Below are positions 56,092 to 64,000 of a DNA stretch of 64,000 nt, piece after piece. The DNA is from an uncultured Lachnospiraceae bacterium (lineage in GTDB: Bacteria; Bacillota_A; Clostridia; Lachnospirales; Lachnospiraceae), in NCBI GenBank assembly GCA_947564305.1, contig CANOBT010000009.1:1-64000 (forward strand), read 5' to 3'. The translations under genes were made by a program, and so were the position numbers. How positions within the stretch are numbered: the stretch's first letter is position 1; each line of letters opens with the position of its first letter. The notes under the pieces are model-generated. The model worked only from the letters and a program-made list of their open reading frames with translations, was not told the origin of the DNA and did not search any database.

Positions 56092-57771
56092 ATGCAGTTG
56101 ACAGGGGCAGACATTGTAATAGAGTGTTTGAAAGAGCAAGGTGTGGATACTGTTTTTGGATATCCGGGCGGAGCAATTTTGAATGTATATGACGCGTTAT
56201 ATAAGCATAGTGATGAAATAAAGCATATTCTCACATCCCACGAACAAGGGGCGGCTCATGCTGCGGACGGATATGCCCGTGCGACCGGTAAGGTTGGTGT
56301 TTGTTTTGCGACCAGCGGGCCTGGGGCAACGAATCTGGTAACAGGGATTGCAACGGCATATATGGATTCTATTCCGGTGGTCGCAATCACCTGTAATGTA
56401 GGGGTATCTCTTCTCGGAAAAGATAGTTTCCAGGAGATTGATATTACGGGAATTACTATGCCGATTACGAAACACAACTATATAGTGAAAGATGTGAACC
56501 AGTTGGCAGATACGATTCGGGATGCATTTCGGATTGCAAGATCAGACAGGCCGGGTCCTGTTTTGATTGATATACCCAAAGATGTAACTGCCAATCAGGC
56601 AGAGTATACAAAGGCAGAGATTGAGCCATATTTCCCTGATTCCAGCCAGATTCAGGAGGAAGAGATTGAAACGGCAGTTTCGATGATTGAGGAATCAGAG
56701 CGTCCGTATATTTTTGTGGGCGGCGGTGCAGTGCTTTCAGGAGCCAGTGAAGAATTGATGGAATTTGTCAATAAGGTGGATGCACCTGTAACGGATTCTT
56801 TGATGGGGAAAGGTGCATTTCCGGGAACCGATAAGCGTTATACCGGAATGTTGGGGATGCACGGCACAAAAACTTCTAATTTTGGGGTTAGTGAATGCGA
56901 TTTGCTGATTGTATTTGGCGCCCGTTTTAGCGACCGTGTCACAGGTAATACTCAGTCCTTTGCAAAAAATGCAAAAATCCTGCAGTTTGACGTGGACCCG
57001 GCGGAGATGAATAAAAATGTGATTATTACTGCCGGGGTAACCGGAGATATCAGGGAAGCGCTGAAAAAAGTGAATCAGAAGCTTTCCAGGCAGTCTCATC
57101 CGGAATGGATGGAGAAAATCCAGGAGTATCAGACAAAATATCCGATGAAATATCATCCTGAAGGTCTGACAGGTCCCTTTGTTATTGAAGAGATTTATCG
57201 TCAGACAAAAGGGGATGCCTTGATTGTCACAGAGGTGGGGCAGCATCAGATGTGGGCAGCACAGTATTATAGATATTCTAAGCCAAGAACCTTGCTTACG
57301 TCCGGAGGATTAGGAACCATGGGCTATGGGTTGGGTGCCTCCCTGGGAGCAAAAATGGGCTGTCCGGAGAAAACAGTTGTGAACATCGCAGGGGATGGAT
57401 GTTTCCGCATGAATATGAATGAGATTGCGACCGCGGTACGTCATCAGATTCCGATTATCGAAGTAGTGATCAACAATCATGTACTCGGTATGGTACGTCA
57501 GTGGCAGAATCTATTTTATGGACAACGCTATTCCGCGACAGTATTGGCTGATGGTGTTGATTTTGCAAAATTGGCGGAGGCAATGGGGGCAGTCGGCATT
57601 TGTGTAACTACTCAGGAAGAGTTCCGGAAAGCATTTGCAAAGGCGATGGAGATGAATCAGCCGGTACTGATTGACTGCCAGATTGATTCTGATGACAAAG
57701 TGTGGCCAATGGTCGCACCCGGAGCTGCAATCAGTGAGGCCTTTGATGAAGAGGATTTGGACAAAAAATAG
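56092..57771 (+). CDS. ilvB: Acetolactate synthase large subunit
   Basis: A 559-residue thiamine diphosphate enzyme condensing pyruvate in branched-chain amino acid synthesis. TGADIVIECLKEQGVDTVFGYPGGAIL, the catalytic glutamate in SHEQGAAHAADGYAR, and the ThDP motif GDGCFRMNMNEIATAV...NNHVLGMVRQWQ are present. ATG 56092 has AGGAGG at good spacing; GTG 56083 is too close. The small regulatory subunit ilvN is not adjacent. Confidence 0.93.
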   Translation: MQLTGADIVIECLKEQGVDTVFGYPGGAILNVYDALYKHSDEIKHILTSHEQGAAHAADGYARATGKVGVCFATSGPGATNLVTGIATAYMDSIPVVAITCNVGVSLLGKDSFQEIDITGITMPITKHNYIVKDVNQLADTIRDAFRIARSDRPGPVLIDIPKDVTANQAEYTKAEIEPYFPDSSQIQEEEIETAVSMIEESERPYIFVGGGAVLSGASEELMEFVNKVDAPVTDSLMGKGAFPGTDKRYTGMLGMHGTKTSNFGVSECDLLIVFGARFSDRVTGNTQSFAKNAKILQFDVDPAEMNKNVIITAGVTGDIREALKKVNQKLSRQSHPEWMEKIQEYQTKYPMKYHPEGLTGPFVIEEIYRQTKGDALIVTEVGQHQMWAAQYYRYSKPRTLLTSGGLGTMGYGLGASLGAKMGCPEKTVVNIAGDGCFRMNMNEIATAVRHQIPIIEVVINNHVLGMVRQWQNLFYGQRYSATVLADGVDFAKLAEAMGAVGICVTTQEEFRKAFAKAMEMNQPVLIDCQIDSDDKVWPMVAPGAAISEAFDEEDLDKK

Positions 57772-57856
57772 TTATGGTTTACGGTTTGTGGACCATATAA
57801 AAATAGGTGACAGTTGTTTACAAGAATTGGTTAGAGATTGACAGGAGGAATGAAAG

Positions 57857-58939
57857 ATGGGTAGAGTTTATAATTTTTCAGCAGGACCGGCAGTGCTTCC
57901 GGAGGAAGTATTGAAATCAGCGGCAGAGGAGATGTTGGACTACAAGGGAACCGGAATGTCTGTTATGGAGATGAGCCACCGTTCCAAAGCCTATGAGCAG
58001 ATTATCACAGAGGCAGAGACAGATTTACGAGACCTGCTTGGGATTCCGGACAATTATAAGGTGCTGTTCCTGCAGGGTGGTGCTTCCCAGCAATTTGCCA
58101 TGATTCCGATGAATCTGATGAAGAATAAAGTAGCAGATTATATCATTACAGGGCAGTGGGCAAAAAAAGCAGCACAGGAGGCAGAAAAATACGGAAAAGT
58201 GAATCGCATCGCATCTTCGGAGGACCAGACATATTCTTATATTCCAGATTGTTCGGATTTGCCGATCTCAGAGGACGCAGATTATGTATATATCTGTGAG
58301 AATAATACGATTTACGGCACAAAATATAAAGAACTGCCAAATACCAAAGGAAAAACCTTAGTGGCGGACGTTTCCTCCTGTTTCTTATCCGAACCGATGG
58401 ATGTGACAAAATATGGGATTGTGTACGGAGGTGTCCAGAAAAATATCGGACCGGCAGGAACTGTGATTGTGATTATCCGGGAGGATTTGATTACAGAGGA
58501 TGTACTTACAGGTACGCCAACCATGCTTACATATAAAATCCATGCAGATGCAAAATCTTTATACAATACACCGCCGGCCTATGGTATTTATATTTGCGGA
58601 AAGGTGTTTAAGTGGCTGAAAGATATGGGCGGATTGGAAGTGATGAAAGCATGCAATGAAAAAAAGGCAAAGCTTTTGTATGATTTCCTGGATCAGAGCA
58701 AACTATTCAAAGGCACAGTCAATCCAAAAGATCGTTCCTTGATGAATGTACCTTTTGTGACAGGAGATGCGGATTTGGATGCAAAATTTGTGAAAGAGTC
58801 AAAAGCGGCAGGACTTGAAAACCTGAAAGGGCACAGGACAGTAGGCGGTATGCGTGCAAGCATTTATAACGCAATGCCATACGAGGGTGTAGAAGCGCTG
58901 GTAGCATTTATGAAGAAGTTTGAAGAGGAGAATCTGTAA
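57857..58939 (+). CDS. serC: Phosphoserine aminotransferase
   Basis: A 360-residue PLP enzyme converting 3-phosphohydroxypyruvate to phosphoserine. Opening RVYNFSAGPAVLPEEVL, MSVMEMSHRS, FLQGGASQQFAMIPMN and the PLP lysine in YGGVQKNIGPAG are diagnostic. ACAGGAGGAATG precedes the start. The serA start is one base after its stop codon. Confidence 0.95.
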   Translation: MGRVYNFSAGPAVLPEEVLKSAAEEMLDYKGTGMSVMEMSHRSKAYEQIITEAETDLRDLLGIPDNYKVLFLQGGASQQFAMIPMNLMKNKVADYIITGQWAKKAAQEAEKYGKVNRIASSEDQTYSYIPDCSDLPISEDADYVYICENNTIYGTKYKELPNTKGKTLVADVSSCFLSEPMDVTKYGIVYGGVQKNIGPAGTVIVIIREDLITEDVLTGTPTMLTYKIHADAKSLYNTPPAYGIYICGKVFKWLKDMGGLEVMKACNEKKAKLLYDFLDQSKLFKGTVNPKDRSLMNVPFVTGDADLDAKFVKESKAAGLENLKGHRTVGGMRASIYNAMPYEGVEALVAFMKKFEEENL

Positions 58940-58940
58940 G

Positions 58941-60104
58941 ATGTTTAAATATCAATGCCTGAATCCAATTGCACAGGTTGGAATTGAAAAATTTGACGAG
59001 AACTATATTAAAACAGAAAAACCGGAAGAGACAGATGCGATTCTTGTCCGTAGTGCTGCCATGCATGACATGCAGTTTGGGAGCAATTTAAAAGCGATAG
59101 CCCGTGCAGGAGCCGGAGTGAACAATATTCCTTTAGAAAAGTGTGCGGAACAAGGAATTGTAGTATTCAATACACCAGGGGCTAATGCTAACGGAGTAAA
59201 AGAATTGGTTCTTGCGGGAATGCTTCTTGCAGCGAGAGATGTCATTGGCGGTATCAACTGGGTACAGGAGCATGAAGAAGACGGTGATCTGGCAAAGGAA
59301 GCGGAGAAAGCAAAAAAAGCATTTGCCGGAAGCGAGATTGATGGTAAAAAGCTAGGGGTCATCGGTCTGGGTGCAATCGGTGTGCGTGTTGCCAATGCTG
59401 CAATTCATTTGGGGATGGATGTCTATGGATACGATCCATACGTGTCTGTAGATGCTGCATGGCAGTTGTCCAGGAATATTCATCATGCAAAAACAGTAGA
59501 TGAACTTTATAAAGAGTGTGACTATATTACTATTCATGTACCGGCAATGGAGAGCACCAAGGGAATGATCAATCGGGAAGCTATCAGCCTCATGAAAAAG
59601 GATGTTACAATTTTGAATTTTGCCAGAGATGTGTTGGTGGACGGAGAAGCAATCGTAGATGCATTGCTGTCCGGCTCAGTAAAAAGGTATGTGACGGACT
59701 TTCCAACTCCGGAGATTGCAGGCGTAAAAGGTGCAATTGTGATTCCGCATCTTGGGGCATCGACAGAGGAGTCTGAGGATAATTGTGCAAAGATGGCTGT
59801 CAAGGAGCTGAGAGATTATCTTGAGAATGGAAATATTACACATTCTGTAAATTTCCCGGACTGTAATATGGGAGTAAAGGAAGAGGTGAGCAGGATTACG
59901 ATCCTGCATCATAATATCCCGAATATGCTGGGGCAGTTTACAGGACTTCTTGCGAAAGAAAATATGAATATTACCTTGATGACGAATAAGAGTAAGAAAA
60001 AATATGCGTATACGATGATAGATGTGGATGCGGAAGTTTCCAAGGATGTGGAAGCAAGACTTGAGGAAATTGAAGGAGTGTTGAAAATCCGGGTAATCAG
60101 TTGA
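58941..60104 (+). CDS. serA: D-3-phosphoglycerate dehydrogenase
   Basis: A 387-residue NAD-dependent first enzyme of serine synthesis. RAGAGVNNIPLEKCAEQGIVVFNTPGANANGVKE, the NAD fold GVIGLGAIGVRVAN and the C-terminal ACT domain (ILHHNIPNMLGQFTGLLAKENMNI) are clear. This is the short form without the extra intervening domain. The active-site HLGASTEESEDNCA is intact. Coupled to serC. Confidence 0.94.
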   Translation: MFKYQCLNPIAQVGIEKFDENYIKTEKPEETDAILVRSAAMHDMQFGSNLKAIARAGAGVNNIPLEKCAEQGIVVFNTPGANANGVKELVLAGMLLAARDVIGGINWVQEHEEDGDLAKEAEKAKKAFAGSEIDGKKLGVIGLGAIGVRVANAAIHLGMDVYGYDPYVSVDAAWQLSRNIHHAKTVDELYKECDYITIHVPAMESTKGMINREAISLMKKDVTILNFARDVLVDGEAIVDALLSGSVKRYVTDFPTPEIAGVKGAIVIPHLGASTEESEDNCAKMAVKELRDYLENGNITHSVNFPDCNMGVKEEVSRITILHHNIPNMLGQFTGLLAKENMNITLMTNKSKKKYAYTMIDVDAEVSKDVEARLEEIEGVLKIRVIS

Positions 60105-60126
60105 TTTGCCTTTGCAGGAGGAAAGA

Positions 60127-60798
60127 ATGGGAGGACATCAAGAAAATTCTCTGAGCGGCCGTGTGTTTCAGAGTATTCGGGATGGGATACTGAACGGAAA
60201 ATATAAGGAACACGATGAATTGAGAGAGGTTACGATCGGCAAGGAGCTTGGAGTGAGTCGGACACCTGTGCGTGAGGCGCTTCGGCAGTTGGAACTAGAA
60301 GGGTTGGTAACCATTATTCCAAACAAAGGAGCCTATGTAACTGGTATTTCAGAGAAAGACGTGAATGACATTTATGAGATACGTTTCATGTTGGAGGGGC
60401 TCTGCGTAAGATGGGCAACAGAGCATATTACGTCAGAGGAACTAGATCAATTGGAAGAAATTATCTTGCTCTCAGAATTTCACATGAAGCGGGGCGGTAC
60501 CAGTTTTGAACAGATCATGGAATTGGACGGCAGATTTCATATGGTTTTGTATGAGGCGTGCAAAAGCAGAATGTTAAGCCATGTACTGACAGATTTTCAC
60601 AAGTATGTATTGGCTGCAAGAAAATCTTCTATGGTTTCAGAAGAGCGTGTAAGAAAATCAATTCGAGAACATAAACAGATTTTACGTGCGATTCGGGATA
60701 AGGATGCTGATATGGCAGAGCAGCTTGCAAATGAGCATATCCGGAATGTGATACAAAATCGAAAGATGCAGGAGATAGAGGAGCAGGCTATAGTTTAA
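60127..60798 (+). CDS. GntR/FadR-family regulator
   Basis: A 223-residue repressor-type protein. Winged helix at residues 10-75 (VFQSIRDGILNGKYKEHDELREVTIGKELGVSRTPVREALRQLELEGLV) and an FCD ligand domain with metal-binding histidines (ELDGRFHMVLYEAC, REHKQILRAI, NEHIRNVI). AGGAGGAAAG precedes ATG 60127. Placed between serA and icd with close spacing (22 and 13 bases), so it may respond to an organic acid such as citrate or a related metabolite; ligand unknown. Confidence 0.85.
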   Translation: MGGHQENSLSGRVFQSIRDGILNGKYKEHDELREVTIGKELGVSRTPVREALRQLELEGLVTIIPNKGAYVTGISEKDVNDIYEIRFMLEGLCVRWATEHITSEELDQLEEIILLSEFHMKRGGTSFEQIMELDGRFHMVLYEACKSRMLSHVLTDFHKYVLAARKSSMVSEERVRKSIREHKQILRAIRDKDADMAEQLANEHIRNVIQNRKMQEIEEQAIV

Positions 60799-60811
60799 GG
60801 AGGACTGACAA

Positions 60812-62014
60812 ATGGGAAAAATCAAAATGACGACACCAATTGTGGAAATGGACGGGGATGAGATGACCCGCATCCTCTGGAAGATGATCAAAGAACATCT
60901 TCTGGAGCCATTTATTGAATTAAATACAGAATACTACGATCTGGGGCTGGAACACCGCAATGAGACAAACGACCAGGTTACAGTGGATTCTGCAAATGCG
61001 ACAAAGAAATACAAGGTTGCCGTGAAATGTGCAACCATTACACCAAATGCAGCGCGGATGGACGAGTATGATTTGAAAGAAATGTGGAAGAGCCCGAATG
61101 GTACAATTCGTGCGATTTTGGACGGTACAGTGTTCCGCGCGCCTATCGTGGTAAAGGGAATTGAACCATGTGTGAAGAACTGGAAGAAACCGATTACTAT
61201 CGCGAGACATGCCTATGGAGATGTATACAAGAATACAGAAATGAAGATTTCAGGGGCAGGAAAGGTAGAACTTGTCTATACGGCAGAGGATGGAACAGAA
61301 TCTAGAGAATTGGTGCATGAATTTGCAGGGCCAGGAGTGGCACAGGGAATGCATAACATCAGCCAGTCCATTGAAAGTTTCGCAAGAAGCTGTTTCAACT
61401 ATGCGTTGGATATAAAGCAGGACCTTTGGTTCGCTACAAAAGACACGATTTCAAAGAAATATGACCATACTTTTAAAGATATTTTCCAGGAAATTTTCGA
61501 TGCGGAATACGCGGAAAAATTTGAGAAAGCAGGAATCGTCTATTTCTATACTTTGATTGACGACGCAGTGGCACGTGTGATGAAATCGGAAGGCGGTTAT
61601 ATCTGGGCATGTAAGAACTATGATGGAGATGTAATGAGCGATATGGTCTCCTCCGCATTTGGTTCCCTTGCCATGATGACCTCCGTACTGGTATCACCAG
61701 ATGGCTATTACGAATACGAGGCTGCCCACGGCACTGTGCAGCGCCATTACTACAAGCATTTAAAAGGGGAAGAGACTTCCACCAACTCTGTAGCAACTAT
61801 TTTCGCCTGGACAGGCGCCCTGCGCAAACGCGGAGAACTGGACGGCAACCAGGAATTAGTGGAGTTTGCAGATAAGTTGGAAAAAGCAACCGTAGACACA
61901 ATCGAGTCCGGAGAAATGACAAAAGACCTGGCCCTGATCACTACGATGGAAAACCCAACCGTATTGAATAGCGAAGACTTCATAAAGGCCATCGCAAAAA
62001 GAATCCAAATGTAA
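60812..62014 (+). CDS. icd: NADP-dependent isocitrate dehydrogenase, eukaryote-like type
   Basis: A 400-residue enzyme making 2-oxoglutarate. [26 protein letters not shown], the ICDH signature [21 protein letters not shown] and [11 protein letters not shown] show the dimeric subfamily II (eukaryotic IDH1/2-like), common in Clostridia. AAGGAGGACTGAC precedes the start. Probably supplies 2-oxoglutarate for glutamate synthesis. A perfect 14-bp terminator follows. Confidence 0.93.
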   Translation: MGKIKMTTPIVEMDGDEMTRILWKMIKEHLLEPFIELNTEYYDLGLEHRNETNDQVTVDSANATKKYKVAVKCATITPNAARMDEYDLKEMWKSPNGTIRAILDGTVFRAPIVVKGIEPCVKNWKKPITIARHAYGDVYKNTEMKISGAGKVELVYTAEDGTESRELVHEFAGPGVAQGMHNISQSIESFARSCFNYALDIKQDLWFATKDTISKKYDHTFKDIFQEIFDAEYAEKFEKAGIVYFYTLIDDAVARVMKSEGGYIWACKNYDGDVMSDMVSSAFGSLAMMTSVLVSPDGYYEYEAAHGTVQRHYYKHLKGEETSTNSVATIFAWTGALRKRGELDGNQELVEFADKLEKATVDTIESGEMTKDLALITTMENPTVLNSEDFIKAIAKRIQM

Positions 62015-62043
62015 AATCATATAACAACTGGGTTTAGTTACAT

Positions 62044-62100
62044 AAAAATCAGCAAAACTGTCCCCGCGGATCACGCTTTCAGGGATTTTTGCTGATTTTT
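62044..62100. terminator. Terminator after icd
   Basis: AAAAATCAGCAAAA (62044-62057) and TTTTGCTGATTTTT (62087-62100), perfect 14 bp with a 29-base loop. Confidence 0.85.
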
Positions 62101-62126
62101 TATTTTCAGATTGCAAGGAATGCAGT

Positions 62127-62257
62127 TCAGAGAAAGAAAATTGTCCAAAGGAACCTCTCAAACAACGCCAGCGCTTAGCGAGGTCCTTTCGAGCTTAGCA
62201 CTGCTGCGTTGTCTGCGAAGCGAAAGCGGGGTGACGTGGACAATTTTCTTTCTCTGA
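62127..62257. repeat. 131-bp palindromic MITE-like repeat
   Basis: 21-bp perfect terminal inverted repeats (62127-62147 and 62237-62257, beginning TCAGAGAAAG) enclose internal hairpins: AAAGGAACCTC with GAGGTCCTTT, and ACAACGC with GCGTTGT. No coding frame and no clear target duplication. It has the form of a non-autonomous intergenic repeat, and may fold into a structured RNA. The remaining 62258-62399 holds only AT-rich DNA and the ribosome binding site of the next gene. Confidence 0.7.
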
Positions 62258-62399
62258 GCGGACCCTGCAACCATAAATAACAAAATCTGTCAAAAACCAT
62301 TTTTCCTCATTGAAATTTCCCAACAAGTGGTTTATACTAAAATAGGCATAAATTCTGGTTTAATTTTATAAACTAATTTTCTATATGGAGGGCTAAAGT

Positions 62400-63836
62400 A
62401 TGAGCTACAATGCAACTGGGAACCCAGCAAGCAGAAGAATTGCCGCACTGCTTGATGAGGGAAGCTTTGTTGAAATCGGTGGCGCTGTCACAGCGAGAAG
62501 TACAGATTTCAACCTGCAGGCAAAAGAGACTCCATCTGACGGTGTCATCACCGGGTATGGAGTAATTGATGGTAATCTGGTGTATGTATACAGCCAGGAT
62601 GCGACCGTGTTAAAGGGAGCAGTCGGTGAGATGCATGCAAAGAAGATTGCAAATATTTATGATATGGCAATGAAAATGGGGGCACCGGTGATCGGGCTGG
62701 CTGACTGTGCCGGTCTTCGGCTTCAGGAGGCGACTGATGCACTGGAGGCGTTTGGAAGTCTGTATTTTAAGCAGTCTATGGCGTCTGGTGTGATCCCACA
62801 GATTACCGCAATCTTTGGCATGTGTGGCGGCGGCCTCGCAGTGGTGCCAGGATTAACTGATTTCACATTTATGGAGAGCAAGGAAGGCAAATTGTTCGTC
62901 AATTCTCCGAATGCCCTGGCGGGAAATGAGATTTCAAAATGTGATACTTCCAGTGCTGAGTATCAGAGCCAGACATCAGGTCTTGTAGATGGTATTGGTA
63001 CGGAAGAAGAAATTCTTGGCCAGATTCGTTCTTTAATCAGTATGATTCCAGCTAATAATGAAGATGATAATTCCTATGAGGACTGCACGGATGATTTGAA
63101 CCGTGTCTGCACAGACCTTGCGAATGCATCAGAGGATACCGGGATTGCCCTTGCGACTATTTCTGACAACCAGATTTTCTTTGAAGTGAAGAAAGAGTAT
63201 GCAAAAAGTATGGTGACGGGATTTATCCGCCTGAATGGCATTACGATTGGTGCGGTTGCCAATCGTTCCAAAATTTATGATGCGGATGGAAATGCAGAGA
63301 GCTTCGATACAGTACTGACTGTGGATGGCTGTAAGAAGGCTGCGGATTTCTTGAATTTCTGTGATGCATTTTCGATTCCGGTCCTGACATTGACGAATGT
63401 GACAGGTTATGAAGCTACCAAAGAATCCGAAAAAGACATGGCAAAGAGCGTTGCAAAACTGACCTATGCATTTGCTAATGCAACGGTGCCAAAGGTGAAT
63501 GTGATTGTTGGTAAGGCGTTCGGAAGTGCTTATGTAGCTATGAACAGCAAATCCATCGGAGCTGATATGGTCTATGCATGGCCGGATTCAGAGATTGGTA
63601 TGATGGATGCGGGCCTTGCGGCAAAAATCATGTATGCGGATGCAGATGCAGAAGTACAGAAGGAAAAGGCAGCAGCGTACAAGGAGCTGCAGTCCAGTCC
63701 GATGTCTGCAGCAAGACGGGGATATGTGGATGCAATCATTGAACCTGCAGACACCAGAAAATATGTGATCGGAGCATTTGAAATGCTGTTCACAAAAAGA
63801 GAGGATCGTCCGGACAAAAAGCACGGTACGGTTTAG
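62400..63836 (+). CDS. Acyl-CoA carboxyltransferase subunit
   Basis: A 478-residue crotonase-fold carboxyltransferase (biotin-dependent decarboxylase or carboxylase alpha/beta type). DGVITGYGVIDGNLVYVYSQDATVLKGAVGEMHAKKI and FGMCGGGLAVVPGLTDFTFM in the N-half, VGKAFGSAYVAMNSKSIGADMVYAWPDSEIGMM in the C-half, give the two oxyanion holes. It is close to methylmalonyl-CoA/propionyl-CoA and glutaconyl-CoA enzymes; which substrate is undecided. The lipoprotein gene after it suggests a sodium-pumping decarboxylase operon continuing right of the window. Confidence 0.8.
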   Translation: MSYNATGNPASRRIAALLDEGSFVEIGGAVTARSTDFNLQAKETPSDGVITGYGVIDGNLVYVYSQDATVLKGAVGEMHAKKIANIYDMAMKMGAPVIGLADCAGLRLQEATDALEAFGSLYFKQSMASGVIPQITAIFGMCGGGLAVVPGLTDFTFMESKEGKLFVNSPNALAGNEISKCDTSSAEYQSQTSGLVDGIGTEEEILGQIRSLISMIPANNEDDNSYEDCTDDLNRVCTDLANASEDTGIALATISDNQIFFEVKKEYAKSMVTGFIRLNGITIGAVANRSKIYDADGNAESFDTVLTVDGCKKAADFLNFCDAFSIPVLTLTNVTGYEATKESEKDMAKSVAKLTYAFANATVPKVNVIVGKAFGSAYVAMNSKSIGADMVYAWPDSEIGMMDAGLAAKIMYADADAEVQKEKAAAYKELQSSPMSAARRGYVDAIIEPADTRKYVIGAFEMLFTKREDRPDKKHGTV

Positions 63837-63850
63837 TGAGGTGAGGCGAA

Positions 63851-64000
63851 GTGAAGAAAAAATTAAGTATAGCGGGGCTTGTCCTTATCCTAATCTTCAG
63901 CCTGGCAGGATGCGGGAGCAAGTCAACCGGAAATGAGTATAATCAGGACGAACTGGAGCAGTATGCGAATGCGATCATCCTGAATTTCAGCAGTATGTCG
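63851..64000 (+). CDS. Lipoprotein, 3' end outside window
   Basis: Fifty codons from GTG 63851 (GAGGTGAGGCG upstream). The start is a lipoprotein signal: basic KKK, hydrophobic LSIAGLVLILIFS and lipobox LAGC, cysteine at residue 21. The rest visible is polar. Proteins of this type lie between the carboxyltransferase and OadG-like subunit in related operons; the role is unknown. Confidence 0.7.
   Translation, partial: MKKKLSIAGLVLILIFSLAGCGSKSTGNEYNQDELEQYANAIILNFSSMS

Noticed and set aside
1..64000. cas genes or adaptation module for the array
   Set aside because: No HEPN effector, Cas1, Cas2 or other Cas signature was found in any long frame of the window.

Overview
The window suggests a low-to-moderate GC Gram-positive of the Clostridia, most likely a Lachnospiraceae gut commensal. 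This is inferred from gene content and order: dgt-dnaG-rpoD-trmK-nif3-nucleoside kinase, an XRE-cupin regulator ahead of potABCD, a eukaryote-type icd beside serCA, and strong AGGAGG ribosome binding sites. No species is claimed.

Positions 1 to about 31.2 kb are the right-hand part of a siphovirus-type prophage, all on the plus strand. Integrase, repressor, replication genes and small terminase must lie left of the window. The order is terminase large subunit (cut by the window edge), accessory and regulatory genes, an independently transcribed initiator-like tRNA, Com-like zinc finger, portal, scaffold, capsid, head completion genes, tail tube, tail chaperones, tape measure, a regulatory and toxin island (17.7-21.0 kb), distal tail, tail-associated protein, fibres, holin and amidase. 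Accessory genes sit between structural genes. They include a Tad2-like anti-Thoeris protein, a DUF4406 enzyme, a membrane protein with its own promoter, a Fst/Hol_Tox-like type I toxin-antitoxin, and two copies of a ribbon-helix-helix/Rha regulator unit, the second carrying a frameshift in a run of nine T.

Two loci stand out. (1) 28095-28678 is an invertible segment. 14-bp inverted repeats flank the 3' end of the last tail-fibre gene, and a second fibre tip lies inverted, tail to tail with the first. Inversion would join it in frame. (2) 30587-31036 is a compact orphan CRISPR-like locus at the prophage right end. It has a consensus promoter, four 37-nt repeats with a compensatory stem change, three spacers of 34-37 nt and a terminator-like hairpin. 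The repeat resembles, from memory, Lachnospiraceae Cas13a (type VI-A) repeats. No cas gene is in the window. Short RNA hairpins with shared hexaloops also occur before the head genes (AGGGAA, three copies) and before three tail genes.

A tRNA-Leu (minus strand) at 31.2-31.3 kb borders the prophage and is the likely attachment target. From 31.6 kb the DNA is chromosomal core: an XRE regulator, a nucleotidyltransferase/sugar kinase pair, polyphosphate:AMP phosphotransferase, the dgt-dnaG-rpoD macromolecular synthesis cluster (with a sigma-H-like promoter before dnaG), trmK, a Nif3-type protein, a TGS-type nucleoside kinase, the polyamine importer, aroC (minus strand), an L,D-transpeptidase, tgt, yajC, the branched-chain amino acid genes leuB-ilvD-ilvB, then serC-serA, a GntR regulator and icd. 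The window closes with a 131-bp palindromic repeat, a biotin-dependent carboxyltransferase subunit and the start of a lipoprotein gene.
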